Below are positions 11,903-23,341 of a DNA stretch of 64,000 bases, piece by piece (position 1 is the stretch's first letter; each line of letters opens with the position of its first letter). A program made the translations under genes and the position numbers. The stretch is taken from assembly GCA_032716605.1 (NCBI GenBank), contig CM064509.1, positions 43,025,632 through 43,089,631 of the forward strand, in the 5' to 3' direction. The stretch comes from Paralithodes platypus (Eukaryota > Arthropoda > Malacostraca > Decapoda > Lithodidae). Under the pieces are notes generated by a model that was given only the letters and a program-made list of their open reading frames with translations, searched no databases and was not told the DNA's origin.

Positions 11903-13108
11903 ATGCAACTCTGGTTAGAGAGATTTGAGATGACGGAGGATAAAATGATTCCCGATGTACCTGCCAACCATCTACCACCCATGACTGATCAAACCATCCG
12001 TAGTGCTAGCATAAAATCCTGTAGCGGCAACCAGAGGCCCTCGAGAAGCAAGAACGACACCAAGAGAAGATCAAAGAGAGAAAAAACGGCTCGGAGGGTA
12101 AACTACGATAGCCACCCAGACCAACACGTGGCCGCACGGTACTCCAGCAACACTATGCAAGTTCATCACCAACCCCTGCAATGTGCCCCTATAGAGTATC
12201 AAAACCATAGTAAAGTGGATGTTAAGATACAAAGTGAATATTTAGAACCAGAGCTAACCCATCACAACAGTGCAAATAATGAAGAAATAAACAGGCAAAA
12301 AATAACAGAACAGCTTCACATGTCATACATAAATATACCTCAGATCCAGCACAAGCCAAATAACAATATTAAATAAATGCATGCATCATCCTCACATAAT
12401 TCCCAAGTGCAAACAAACCCTAGTGCAACTGGCTCCCTGAAAGAACACAAAGCCAGAGTGTCACACATGCCCCTCTTGCCCCGAAACCGGGTAACTAAAA
12501 CGCCAACAAAAACGAAGTCACTATGCACACTGAACAAAGTAGAATCAAGCAATCAGCCTACTGGCTTTACCACTAATTTGAGTTCTGTACTCGAAGCTCC
12601 CAGGCTAGAAAGGAAGGTATAAGTCTTAGCGAAGAATTGTATTCTTTATCTTCTGGTGATCCATACAAAAGGGGGCCAGAACATAATTCAATTGGAATCG
12701 TCTCCAATTGTGAGATTCCAATTGAATCGCAAGAACTTATACACAGTCTTGAGTCTTTCTCGTGACTTAGTACTCACAGACAGGGACGAGATTGAGTCAT
12801 TGGCTGCTATATCTTTCGACCAGTTCATAATAGATGACACAATTACTATTAATGAAAACTTAGTTAACACCACTCAGGCTAGGTTTGCATCACCGTACTT
12901 CTTCGAGGTTCAGGACAGTAACTATATTAACTGTCCACCTATGCCTGAAAATACCTTAAGTTTACCAAGTGTAGGGGATCCTTTATTGTCATCCTTCAGG
13001 TTCAGCGTGAATAGCGGTCAAGTGCGTCGTGCCGAGATGAGACAAGGTAGAGATAGAGCAAAACGAAAACTGGAATTGTTTGGGTCCGAACCTAGCTGTG
13101 AAGTGTGA
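11903..13108 (+). pseudogene. Unknown 3' reading frame of an LTR2 retroelement
   Basis: Three open segments (11903-12376, 12377-12622, 12656-13108) are in one frame, separated by in-frame stops. Residues are polar and low-complexity (Asn, His, Ser, Lys, Pro), with no membrane segment, so an envelope is unlikely. HMPLLPR at about 12466 resembles HTPLLPRE in the minus-strand frame at 34795-34415, which also directly precedes an LTR2. The recurring position just upstream of the terminal repeat suggests the last frame of the element. I recognise no domain. A better-looking alternate frame at 12625-12770 hints at a frameshift. Confidence 0.45.
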
Positions 13109-13218
13109 AATCCCAGGCCCCTGTAGTCAAGAACCAAGACAACCGTGCCTCCACCAGTGTGCTTCAAACTCATTCTACCAGTGTTCTACTCTCTACACAA
13201 ACCTCTAATTGTTTTTCT

Positions 13219-14162
13219 TGTTCGTAATGGTAACAATGATTATAGTGAGGGTCTACACTAAGATATGTTAAGGTTTACAGTGTTAGCATAAGCTAAGAGG
13301 ATTTTCCATTCTTCCCTTATTTATTTATTATCCGTCGCTCTGTTTCGGGAAAACAATACACACTTCTATAGTGCGGAGAATATTTATATACTTCCTCGAA
13401 CACAGGCTCCTGTATTCTTCGACGTGGAAATATATATATGTTTATCCGGTTATGTTATAAAGACCTACACTTACACGTAAAACTCGAACACTTATTCAGA
13501 CCTGAGTTTATACGCTATGTACAGATCCAATAGTGAAAGATCAGTCGCAGAGTAATTGCTCCTCAGTCACGTATAGATGACTAATATGCCAACCATACGT
13601 TTATGAAGTTATATTTCATATTTATTACTCTTTGAGTTATTACAGTTTAATTACTTGTTCAAGTTACTTTAACTTATTGTTCATTTAGAAATCAAATACT
13701 GTCCTATTGTCCATACTTATCAGCGCTACGCTTACAACATATTATTTATGTAACTATTATTTACTTACATTCAAGCCATATTTGAGAGCTTTATATATTT
13801 ATTTCAGGGCTTTATTTATTGTGATTTGAGACTTATCCTCTCTGTGTGTTATTATTCATATGTTCATTTGTAACATTATTATTCATATGGTCATTTGTAA
13901 CATTATAATTCTTTATATATGAATGTTAAGTTTACTTTTCCAGAGACATATTGAGATTGTACCCAAGCTATTAAGGAATAAAACCTGTATATCCTTAACT
14001 TGTGTGTTTTGTGTCCATTGCTTATTACTAGAGTGTTGTTTCATAGAGCCAAGGCTGATTCCTACCCAGCGGAGAGGTACCTAAGTTGATGATTAGCGCT
14101 GATTCCTTAGGTGGATATCGCAATCAGATTATCTCATGTGTATTTGAAAATGTGGCATAACA
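13219..14162 (+). mobile_element. Long terminal repeat, family LTR2
   Basis: The right end TGTGGCATAACA is shared, inverted, with 15020, 29531 and 61503. AATAAA lies at about 13978, some 180 bases before the end. The whole 13340-14162 region matches the inverse of 61503-64000 block by block (tcaaatactgtcctattgtc; gatctgtac; gtaaaactcgaacac). The left boundary is a guess from where similarity to 34142 starts. Here the segment that is a tandem array at 61.8-63.6 kb is present about once (13705-13790). Confidence 0.75.
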
Positions 14163-14215
14163 CGATTTAATTTAATTCTCACCCAACCAAACACGAGTCA
14201 TTAATATCCAGTATA

Positions 14216-14395
14216 TCTCACAAATACATGTGGGCTACTAAATGTTTTATACTCCCAGCCCGACTCGAACCACTGACAGTCAAGCCATGGTGTGGTGGAT
14301 TATAGTATGAACACTCGTCCTGACTGTCGGTGGTTCGAGTCCAGGTTGGAGTATAAAACATTTAGTGGCTCACATGTATTTCCAACCTATTGAGC
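14216..14395. mobile_element. Inverted pair of tRNA-like SINE heads (SINE-3-like)
   Basis: Arms of about 60 bases (actaaatgttttatactccc at 14228 and its inverse near 14348) meet head to head. Each arm carries a B-box-like GGTTCGAGTCC, inverted at about 14252-14262 and direct at 14331-14341. The centre resembles a tRNA D-arm/anticodon region. It could be two SINEs in inverted order or one tRNA-derived element with a duplicated end. Confidence 0.6.
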
Positions 14396-14499
14396 ACATA
14401 GGGAAAGAGGAAGGAAGAAGGCTTGCAGCAGGCCGTGTATCTGAGGCCGTCGACGGAGGTAATCATTGCGTTCAATACGCATTCCTATTATATCATAAA

Positions 14500-14612
14500 A
14501 TATATAACTTGGTTAGGTATCATGGACGAAGCAAAATATATAACTTGGTTAGGTATCATGGACGAAGCAAAATATATAACTTGGTTAGGTATCATGGACG
14601 AAGCAAAATATA
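14500..14612. repeat. 36-bp tandem repeat, three copies
   Basis: The unit contains aaatatataacttggttagg and atcatggacgaagc, repeated three times without change. The multiple-of-three period yields spurious frames. Confidence 0.95.
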
Positions 14613-15019
14613 TGATAAGTTTTATGGTAAAGTTGTTTCAAGAAATGAACTTTTTAACCCCTTCAACACCATGAGTTTTTTGTTCATAATTTTATGGTTA
14701 CCATTAGAAGACTTTCCTTAGCATATAATCTACCTTCAGGACTCAAAGGGGCAATTACGATTTCAATAAACTCTTTTCAATAGCGTAGGTCCTTCTTAAA
14801 CTGCATACATTACATTACATTAATGAATTCTACACGCCAGGCGAGAGAGGCCATATGACACAAAATTAAGAAAAGGTTAACAGCTAACTAAATATCGGCA
14901 AGGAAGTGAATACGATGAAGGAAGTACATAAAGCGGTCAACATAAACTGAGAGAGAATCCGAAAGAATACCAGCAAGACAAGGAGGGCGGCGGAGGAAGG
15001 ACAGCAAATGGGATAGAAC
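14613..15019. other. Unclassified DNA
   Basis: Nothing recognised beyond the edge of the 36-bp repeat. Confidence 0.4.
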
Positions 15020-15215
15020 TGTTATGCCACGTTTCAATTAAACGTGATTTATCTGATTGCGTTTTCCACCTTAGGAAATAGCGTCAATCAAGAACTCTCT
15101 CTACTGGGAGACAGCTAACTTTGTTTTTTTATAATCTCACTACAATAATAATCATTGGACACAAAATACACAGTCAAGGTTCACAAGTTATATTTCTAAA
15201 ATAACCTGATTTGCG
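15020..15215 (-). mobile_element. LTR2 terminal fragment
   Basis: Starts TGTTATGCCACGTTTCAATT, the inverse of the LTR2 3' end, and tracks the copies at 29531 and 61503 for about 190 bases (ttccaccttaggaaatagcg, cattggacacaaaatacac) before similarity stops. Confidence 0.8.
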
Positions 15216-15347
15216 AAGACCACCATAACAAACGAAAGGAAGCAAGTCGAAGAAGGGGAGACCAAAGCAAACAACATCCACATTCAATCACGGCAAGGAA
15301 AACGGAGTAAGAAGGAAGAAGGAATAACTCAAACAGAAATAACAACA

Positions 15348-15914
15348 ATGAAGGAGATAAATAAAAAGAACAAGATCACCACGATGCCCAGGATACCAAA
15401 ATTGCCCCACATCACCAACAAAGAAGACCGAAATAGATACGCAAAGCAGAACCTACACACCGAAAAGGAAACCTCATCCCCAGCACAGAAAATCACAACG
15501 CAGATAAAACCATGTGTGGGAAATACAACCAGAATTAAACCCACCATATCTATCTATCTATCTATCTATATGCTCAGGCCCAATCCCCATTTTGGGGGTA
15601 GCCAACTCAAGACAGAGCAAGAACAGGGAAAACACAAAAACAACATAAAACAAAAAATAAACACAGATAAAAAACACAAACTCACACACATCCAGGTCAC
15701 CCAGGAGAAGACCCAGAGACCAGGGTTACCATATCTAGCCGCACAAACAAACCCTGTACATCACTACCTGACACCAAACGAGACGCCAGAATTGCCACCA
15801 TCACACCAGATATACCAACAACAAGCCTATCACCACATCACAGCAACACCACGAGGCTCCCAGAAAGAAGATAGTGTACAGTCAGGGACAGAAGGACCAA
15901 CATCGACACACTAA
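15348..15914 (+). pseudogene. Unknown 3' reading frame of an LTR1 retroelement
   Basis: A 188-codon frame rich in Thr, Pro, Gln and Lys. MPRIPKLPHI matches IPRIPKLPHI in the minus-strand frame at 26927-26679, and both stand just before LTR1-family DNA. Part of the frame (about 15545-15705) crosses a dispersed repeat with ATCT units that also occurs, inverted, at 11085, so the frame is at least partly fortuitous. No domain is recognised. Confidence 0.35.
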
Positions 15915-15927
15915 GCAGGGACACTTA

Positions 15928-16480
15928 AGCCCGTCTTCTGCCAAGAAGTCGACTCACCTGCCCGCAAACTTCTGAGAGGTCCTCCTAATCCCCCCGGAAT
16001 ACGCCCCCCTGGATTTATGACCTTTTGACCCTCGCAAACCTGCCCTGGGACATCTCAGCCAAAGTCGTCATTCATCTAACCAACATGTTAGCGATCTAGC
16101 CCTATTTTTACCCCCCCATTCAAGCAAAGCACTGAAACCATGGTGAATGTCTTTCAAGGTCTGAGGAGTTATTTTACATATTGAGGAATTACTATTATCA
16201 CATGGTATAGTGGTTAATAATAAGATCCCTAGTAGGCTGCACCTTTGGTATTAGAAACATACCCGTCGGACATGTCCCCACCTTACTTCTTTTGCCAAAA
16301 CTGCACTTTAAAACTATAGAAAGATACTTGCCATGGTAAAGGTCATTCAACTAGTTTAGGGCTTCGCGAGATACCGTTAACCTAACAAGCGCTAACATAG
16401 GAAATTGAACACCATTATCCCTGGCGAAGATATTGTGGTATAACATCAGTGGAAGTTAATTGTATATCTGGGCTATAATC
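15928..16480 (+). mobile_element. LTR1-family block
   Basis: Shares with the inverse of 25960-26400 the order: cttctgagaggtcctcctaat, gggacatctcagccaaagtc, aggagttatttt, gtaggctgcac, cggacatgtccccacc. It follows a reading frame on the same strand in the same order as at 26.9-25.2 kb. Confidence 0.6.
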
Positions 16481-17272
16481 CAAACAAATCAATTTAAGTC
16501 AAATTACTCTAAGTCTAAATTGAAATTAATCTGAATCTAAACTAAATTACATCCAAAGGTCACTCACATATGTTTATATTCAAATAAGGTTCAAAGGGTT
16601 AATTATACACCAGGATTTAACTCACCAATATCTCCAAGTGACAATAAGACAAGGGAAAAATGCCGGCCAAGATGGCGGACGGCGGGGAGGACGAGCCGGC
16701 CCAATAGCACAGCTCAAGGAAAGAACAAATGATTATGATATGGTAATGGACATGAGTAGAAATGCTTAGCAGTAAGTCATTTCGGCGATGAGAGCGTCGT
16801 CGAAGTGTATATGTGGTTATTGCTGGCTGTATACTGGGAATATAGGCACAATAGCACAATTAAATGAGACTGAATATATGTTGATAGGGTGATGTCTGCA
16901 AAGGCTCTCAGGTCCCTTGGACCTGGCCTTGCTGCCTTCGCAAATGCAAGGCGGGAAAACTATCATACCGCGTCTAGGTTGCTTAATGTGATAAATTAAT
17001 ATATACGATAAATTCATATATACTACATAAGACCGTGTCAATATTGCTTAATAGCATATTAGGCCTTTTATAATCTTAACTTACTTACACTTGCAATCTT
17101 ACTATCCACGATCTAATCTTCCTACGCCGTACGGCGGGAATAACTGTTAAACTATCGTATCTATCTAGGCACGTCACAGAGACGCAGTTAGCGCATAAAT
17201 TGCCTATCTCTATCATATTAGACGATACACTCCACCCACAAGAGAACCTGAATGCCACCTTAAATTAAAGTT
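16481..17272. other. Unclassified, possible BEL/Pao 3' non-coding region
   Basis: No reading frame is supported. On the minus strand it follows the BEL/Pao pol stop and may hold its 3' terminal repeat, but no second copy of this sequence is visible in the window. A CAAGATGGCGG motif at about 16668 resembles a YY1-type promoter element. Confidence 0.35.
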
Positions 17273-19136
17273 GCCCAGAGGCTATCTTCTGACGGCACAT
17301 TACAACTGCGCCAGCAGCATTGCGTCTGGGACGCGTCCCGGTCCGAGGGTAATCACCATCAGTAGGAAGTGAATCGTCATGTTGAGAATCCTCGGACTCA
17401 GCAATATCAGGTGGAGCCTCAGATTGTAAAGCAGAATCCTAATCGGTTCTTTCACATCGACTCGTTCCATGAAGCCTTTGTCTAAGTAGTTCCGAAATAC
17501 ATCATCATACGCCTGGCGCGTGCTCGGTTCATGTGTTAATCTACGCTGTAATGCGTGCAATCGACCCAATGCCAATCCATAATTTGTTGGCAGGCTCATC
17601 TCACTATCTTTCCAGGGTAGACTAACCTCGTATTGTTTTTCTGTGGCACAATAGCTCACAGACTCCTCAAACTTCTTTATCGCAATTTCTGAGTCATAAT
17701 CAGTCTCCACAGGATTAATGCCTATGTGATCTAATTTCCATAGTCTTTCCAGGTCGAACTCGGCAGTCATTTTAGGGTCACTAGGTTGGGAATCTTCCCT
17801 TCCCAACTCCTCTGCCGCGGTTACATTCACCCTTAGTATAGAGACCGTGTCGACCAGGATGTTTGACTGTGTGGTATGTACCTTTCCGCTCATGCAATAG
17901 CCAAATTTAGTGGTGATTAGAATTACACCACACATTCTTTTAAATCCAGGGTATACTACATCATAATAATGATCCAGACCAAGTAGAAAATGCACCTCAC
18001 TTTGATCTCCCATGGGATCTGACAAGTTAACCCCTTTGCTACGTAATGCGTGTTCCACCTTCTTCACTCTTGCAGATACATATTCTGGTAGGGTGTCTAC
18101 TACGATACATGTCATAAAGTACCTTTGTTTACGGTAAAAATAGGAAATCTCCGCTATTTCGTAGTCTTGTTTGTCAGTAACCCCCTCTTTCTTTCCCTTG
18201 GTCCCCACCGTCATACTTACAGTCCCCCTCATTTCGACATTCCCACCCCCTCCCGACACATTCATTCTCCCATTGTTCAACTGTAAATTACTAATTTCTT
18301 TACTGAACTGAGTTTTAAACTCACCCAGATCAAATGATCTGACCTTGTCGAGTATTGCCATAGGAAGCTTCTGTCTTAGAATAATAACTATAATTTTCTG
18401 TGAGGTCAGCCCCAGGGTGTCTAGTGATCGAGTATGGCATTCCATGTCTGCTCTAAATGTTGCTAATTCATCAACCTTGTATTTTGGTTCTGTCAGATTT
18501 AACAAGGCAACGACATGGGCCACTTTCAATTGTTCCCGATCCCTGTATGTTCACTGTAATAATTGTACTACCTCAAGATAACTATCACCTACTTCCGCGG
18601 AACCCTCTATTAGATGTAAGGCCTCTCCTTCCATTTGTCCTTTCTGGTAATGACATTTCCGGACATTATCCAAAGTGGATTCGTGTACGGTAGATCTAAA
18701 TACATCCCAAAAGGCTAACCACTCTGTCAAATTACCCCCAAATGTAGGTAGATTGAGCTTTGGGAGGTGCACAGTGTGTTTTGGATCAGCCTTTCTTTAG
18801 GCATCGTGATCGCCTCCCTTCTCGTTCATGACAGCGCGCTGTAACAAGTGCTTCGCTATGAAGACTGTTTCATCATATAGGGCGCGATTTTCACACTCTG
18901 CTACTATCTCATCATCCTCCGTCATGCTTGCCACAATCACCTCACTTAGAGCAACAATACGACTATGTGTACCTGGACATTAACTGTCCAGCCTCCAATT
19001 CCTCGAGGTCAGCAGTAGTGATAAAAGTATTGACATTGACTATTAATCTATTTAACACTCCCCTGAGTCCTGCCCTCTGATTTTTCGGAGCTTTACTTTG
19101 CACCCCTCCAGATGGTATCTCATTCGATTTACTCAT
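17273..19136 (-). pseudogene. BEL/Pao gag-pol deletion derivative
   Basis: A retroelement polyprotein. The ATG at 19134-19136 opens a Lys/Ser-rich leader. The gag core has LPKLNLPTFGGNLTEW (about 18770-18725), as in the DUF1759 family. A protease-like part follows (about 18180-17830). The Pao polymerase lead-in has FDLERLWKLDHIGINPVE, SLPWK, and NYGLALGRLHALQRRL (about 17765-17550). After RVDVKEP (about 17450) the frame jumps, with a shift, to YPRTGTRPRRNAA, which looks like the extreme C-terminus of BEL pol. The polymerase palm, RNase H and integrase are therefore missing. A stop near 18800 also breaks gag. It cannot encode its own replication. Confidence 0.8.
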
Positions 19137-19329
19137 CTTTATGTAAACATTTAGGCTATCTACACCTTACAATGCTACAATGTTATATCACCACGGCAAA
19201 TTAGTAGCCTAATCAAGAGATGCCGAATGGCAGACTTCTTTGTTATGGAGAAACAATAGTACAATAAATTGGTAATACCTACACTAAAAAGCCATAATGA
19301 ACAAAGAAAATGTTATGTCAGGTCAGGTG

Positions 19330-20034
19330 TCATAGGAAGTCTGAAAAATTAAATGAAAGATTATTATTGGGGACAATTATAGGCGGGATGCAAGATTTCT
19401 GAAGGCGCAACGACACGACCCCGGCGTCCCTCTCTAACCAACGCTTTGCTAGCCCTTCTACCTTATTGTACAGCCGTTGGTTGGCGTCTGATTTGAGGTG
19501 GACGCCGTCCAGATCGAGATCCCGTATGTTGAGGATGATCGATACAAACCGGTGCTTCGTCTCCGTCAACCGGCACCTCAGGATGCGGTTCACGGAGTTT
19601 CGGATAGCCTGATAGTCTTCGGCTCCGAAACCTCGGACCCTGGTCCGGTTTTCGATGGCTATGATCTTGCAGCCCCCCCTGGTCTCTCGCTCCAAATCCA
19701 ACGCCATTTTCTTTAGCCTGTTGGCCAATTTACGGGGCTCACTACCGGGGCCGATATCGTTGCCTCCAATAAATAGGTATGTCAGGAGAGGCCTGAATCG
19801 CACCACTCGTCCCCACTCTGGGGAGGCTCTCAGGGTGTCTACTCTGACCCCAGGCACCCCGAAGAGGGAGAGCTCAAACTCACGGTCCTCCTCCGATGCC
19901 CTATACCACACAGGCCCTCGCTCAGCCGCCCTGAGCCTTGATGCATAAGAATGCCCGAACACAGCGATCCTGTCGGGTATCGGCGTCGGAGGTTCCAGAT
20001 TATATCCAAGCCTCACTCCTCCTGGGTCCTTGTT
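19330..20034 (-). CDS. SGNH/GDSL hydrolase-like protein leading a BEL/Pao element
   Basis: An open frame of about 230 residues with the four signature blocks of SGNH hydrolases, counted from the GTG at 20014-20016: block I VFGHSYASRL with nucleophile Ser23, block II Gly in GVPGV (about 53-57), block III GGNDI with Asn86, and block V DGVHL with Asp170 and His173. Such enzymes cleave esters; the substrate here is unknown. There is no signal peptide or membrane segment. The frame has no in-frame ATG; it opens after a TAG just inside the LTR1 end at 20045, so its start may be a GTG, or it may be spliced or read from upstream. It lies on the same strand as, and about 190 bases before, the BEL/Pao gag ATG, i.e. 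in first position after the terminal repeat. Unlike its neighbours it is free of stops. Esterase-like domains are known in ORF1 of some CR1-type elements; I do not know one in this place. Confidence 0.7.
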   Translation of the reverse strand, partial: NKDPGGVRLGYNLEPPTPIPDRIAVFGHSYASRLRAAERGPVWYRASEEDREFELSLFGVPGVRVDTLRASPEWGRVVRFRPLLTYLFIGGNDIGPGSEPRKLANRLKKMALDLERETRGGCKIIAIENRTRVRGFGAEDYQAIRNSVNRILRCRLTETKHRFVSIILNIRDLDLDGVHLKSDANQRLYNKVEGLAKRWLERDAGVVSLRLQKSCIPPIIVPNNNLSFNFSDFL

Positions 20035-21041
20035 CCTGCATCCCTATGTTAATCCTGTTATGCCCTGATTTTATTCAGGTTTAACGTATTAGTAAAGGTG
20101 AGTTCTTTCATGACTGGGACGCCAGAGTTCATACATTACATGCAAGGAAACAATAGACGGTACATATAACACCGAAATAATACTTAAGAACAGTTTATTT
20201 GGCTTAAACTTTACGAACATAATAGTAGCTAATACTGAGAACATCAAAATTGAGATGGATACACTAGTTTAAACAATCTTCGAGCACAATCGAGGATCTA
20301 GATGGAGCTCAGGTATTAAAATCAGATTAGATCAACCGCTTACTTTCTTTCAGGTAATTATAGGATTTAAACTTTACTACAGAGGTAACAAGTATCTAGT
20401 GTGGCTTCTATTCAAAGTATGATCACTGTCACCGGGCGCACTGGTGTTGCAGATTTTAACCGTAACACTTACAAAGAAGTGCTTCCAACTAAATTATATT
20501 GATACCCCAATAAAGATTATTTGATAGTGAACATTAAGTATTGAGTTTGAACACAATGATGGTTTGTATCTGCATTAATATTTATAGCATTTTTGGATAT
20601 ATTACTTGTAGAATTTGGTACAGAGTCTTTAGTATATGGACTCTCCTATCTAACACTTTTTGGATTTGGCACAGAGTTGTTATTATGGACTCTATCATTT
20701 AACACTGGTATGGATTTCACAGAGTCGCTATTATGGACTCTCCTATATAATACTCTTACACTGAGTGAACCGAGGGTGTTGGTATCTTCTTAACTCGGAC
20801 TTTCTTAGCCTTGTCACTGGCTTGTTTCTGTAGATTTTCAAGGATATTCCTATAAGTGGTGCGCTGGGAATGGTAGCTGGTGTAGTCTTCTGGGTCTCCG
20901 TGGGCCGTATAGGTTGGCCTGTCGTGTTAAGTGGTATGTTTACAGATGGACTAATGAACTTGGATCTTGAATGAAGTTACACAGTTTGGACTCATGTGTT
21001 ATGTACTTCATCGAACTAACGCGAGTAAATCCTATAGTGGT

Positions 21042-21530
21042 TTAACCCTTGTCTATCAAGGCCCGACTTAAGTCTGTATCTAAAAAGCTTGACAATGTGG
21101 CGGGGCCCGACTTAAGTCTGTGTGCAATTTTGGCGCAATATTGGCTCTGAGAGAGAGCCGAGCGGTGGGAGGAGCGTAGGTTGCCTCATGACCGCTCGCC
21201 ACGACCGTCGTGGGCCCACTGACATAAACTCCACACTACTCCACCCTCTCTCACTCGCTACACACATAATTATGTAACGAAATGACCGTATTTTAGCGAT
21301 TTTGCCCTTCGGTTGCACGATCGTTGCAAGACAACCAGTGATCGTAGAAGGATGGTTCTGGTGTCATTGGAAAGCTCAATTATCGTCCTTTCAAGGATAC
21401 ATACTTGTATTACGCTCTGGCTCTTGTTTATGCATGAAAAAGAGCACGGATACAACGCCATTTATGGTAAAAAAAACCCAGCTGGGCAGCACGGTCAAAT
21501 ATACCGCCTAAGCCGCTCGTTGAGTGTTAA
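21042..21530 (+). mobile_element. TTAA-flanked miniature transposon (family T, copy C)
   Basis: TTAA at both ends; left end CCCTTGTCTATC, right end GCTCGTTGAGTG. Close to copies B and E through the shared core (cgatcgttgcaagac, ggttctggtgtcattggaaa, gttaagg). Non-coding. Confidence 0.9.
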
Positions 21531-21819
21531 GGATTCTCGTCTGTTCTGACCTTTAGTCGTTGGTGAAGTGTTGTTCAGGTACTCTTGGTTAAAGGTCTTA
21601 AATCTAATGCCTCTCTTGTGACTGATGAGCTTGGTGAAGAATAGTAATATGGTGTAGGCCAATATTACCTAACTCGTCTGTCTCTGATCGTTATAAGAGG
21701 TTCAAACCACCCGTTCGTTGTTCGTGACAGTGCACAGATCAACACTTGTTCCTCCACCGAAACAGTAACTCTATCAGGATATGGCGGTACAGTCTAATTA
21801 TCCCTCACTGGAATTGGAG

Positions 21820-22570
21820 AGTAGTCTAAGGCAGGGCTTCGGGATGCCGAAAGCCAAGATCATAGAGACTCTGTTAGCTCTTTACACTAGTCGGAATATT
21901 TCGTATGTGACCGTAGTTCCTATCTAGGATAGAGTTATTGCTTATGCAGAACTTCGGGATGCAGAAAGCAAAGTCATAAGTCTTAACAGTCTTCTCCGTT
22001 AAGGTGGTCGGGCATGGCCGTAATACCTCTCTAGAATAGTGTTTTGCTAATACAGACTTCAGAATGCCGAGAGCCAAGTCATAAGACTTTAACAGTCTTT
22101 TCCGTTAAGGTGGTCAGACATGGCCGTAATACTTCTCTAGAATAGAGTGTTTTGCTTATGCAGACTTCGGGATGCCGAAAGCCAAGTCATAAGACTTTAA
22201 CATTCTTTTCCTTTAAGGTGGTCGGACATGACCGTAACACCTCTCTAGAATAGAGTGTTTGCTTATGCAGGACTTCGGGGTGCCGAAAGCCAAGTCATAA
22301 GACTTCTAGTATCCTTTAGACGTAAAGAAGTAAGTCGGCTCTGGCCGTATTACCTTCTTAGAATAGGATTCTAGCTTATGCAGGATTTTGAGGTGTTAGA
22401 AACCAAGTCATAAGACTTTTACACACTTTAGACTTAAAGAAGTAAGTCGGCTCTGGCCGTAATAACTCCTTAGAATAGAGTTAATGCTTATGCAGAACTT
22501 CGGGATGCCGAATGCAAGGTCATAAGACTTTTTTCTCTCAGTTAGTTTGGTACTCGGCTCTGGCCGTAAA
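21820..22570. repeat. Roughly 105-bp tandem repeat with hairpin motif, about six copies
   Basis: Each unit contains cttcgggatgccgaaagcc, ccaagtcataagactt and ggtcggacatggccgtaat. TTCGG and CCGAA within each unit can pair. Copies diverge by several changes each. It lies inside LTR1 DNA; other LTR1 copies carry related ggtatgcc units at 25.9 kb and 52.3-53.3 kb. Confidence 0.8.
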
Positions 22571-23341
22571 CCTTGCCGCTGGGCAGGGTAATTTCAAGGC
22601 TTTGATTAAACTTGGCTGTGGCCAAAATCCAATAAAGCCTTGGAATTGCTTATCTTGTTCAATTCTTTCCCGCCTAGTGATGACGTTTACTGAGAGGGGT
22701 TCGCTCCCTGCTTGAGTGGTATAAGGGCAGGAGAGTCTACCTCTTAGTGGTGGTTAAAGTCTTTCTTGCTCTGGCAGCAGTGTGAATGGCCTAGTCATTT
22801 GCATATTACAGGTCTATCTGAGTTCAATACATTGTCATCACAGTGGAAACATAAAGGTGATAACAGTGGGCTTATATTGACATAACAAAAATAAAGCAAG
22901 GACATGTGGTTCTAAGTATATTAAGACATGAATGAGTCTTTTGGGCCTGGTAATTTCGCGGGTAGTGATTCACAAGGCGCGGGGTGAAAACACGAACGTT
23001 GAGATGCGCACGGTTAACAGAGTATACATGGATAGTTCAATTATTGACGACAGTAATAGTATTGGTTAGAGATAATATTGTACAATTAATTGATAAATAA
23101 TATTCTTAACATAAGACAAGGAAACAAATGTATGTTCAGATGGAAATGAATACAGTAAATAGATTCTTGAATCACTGAAGAGTCAGATAATACCTGTGTA
23201 CTGATTTAATATTCATAGGTGATACTAATTAACACTTAATAGACAAGGTTTTATACTGAGTCAATACACTGGACTCTAACTTTTTAAAAGCACCTCACGC
23301 ACTGGTGAGAATTAGGCAGAGTCGATATTTGGGGACTCTAA

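Larger units (their letters stand above)
20045..23338 (-). mobile_element. LTR1-family long terminal repeat or non-coding block
   Basis: Begins TGTTATGCCCTGATTTTATT, the inverse of an LTR 3' end with AATAAA. It shares, with 47101-49625 and 25172-26330, the landmarks gatctagatggagctcagg, gtcaccgggcgcactggtg, cttctgggtctccgtgggc, ctaacgcgagta and gttcaggtactcttgg, in that order. It holds a TTAA element (21042-21530) and a roughly 105-bp tandem repeat. The far boundary is not sharp; similarity to the second LTR1 stretch blends in at about 22.8-23.3 kb. No coding frame is seen. Confidence 0.65.

Noticed and set aside
11903..13108. Retroviral-type envelope in the last frame before LTR2
   Set aside because: No signal peptide, membrane segment or cysteine pattern; the segments are hydrophilic and low-complexity.
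16660..16690. Host promoter from the CAAGATGGCGG motif
   Set aside because: A single YY1-like match with no gene nearby; kept only as a remark.
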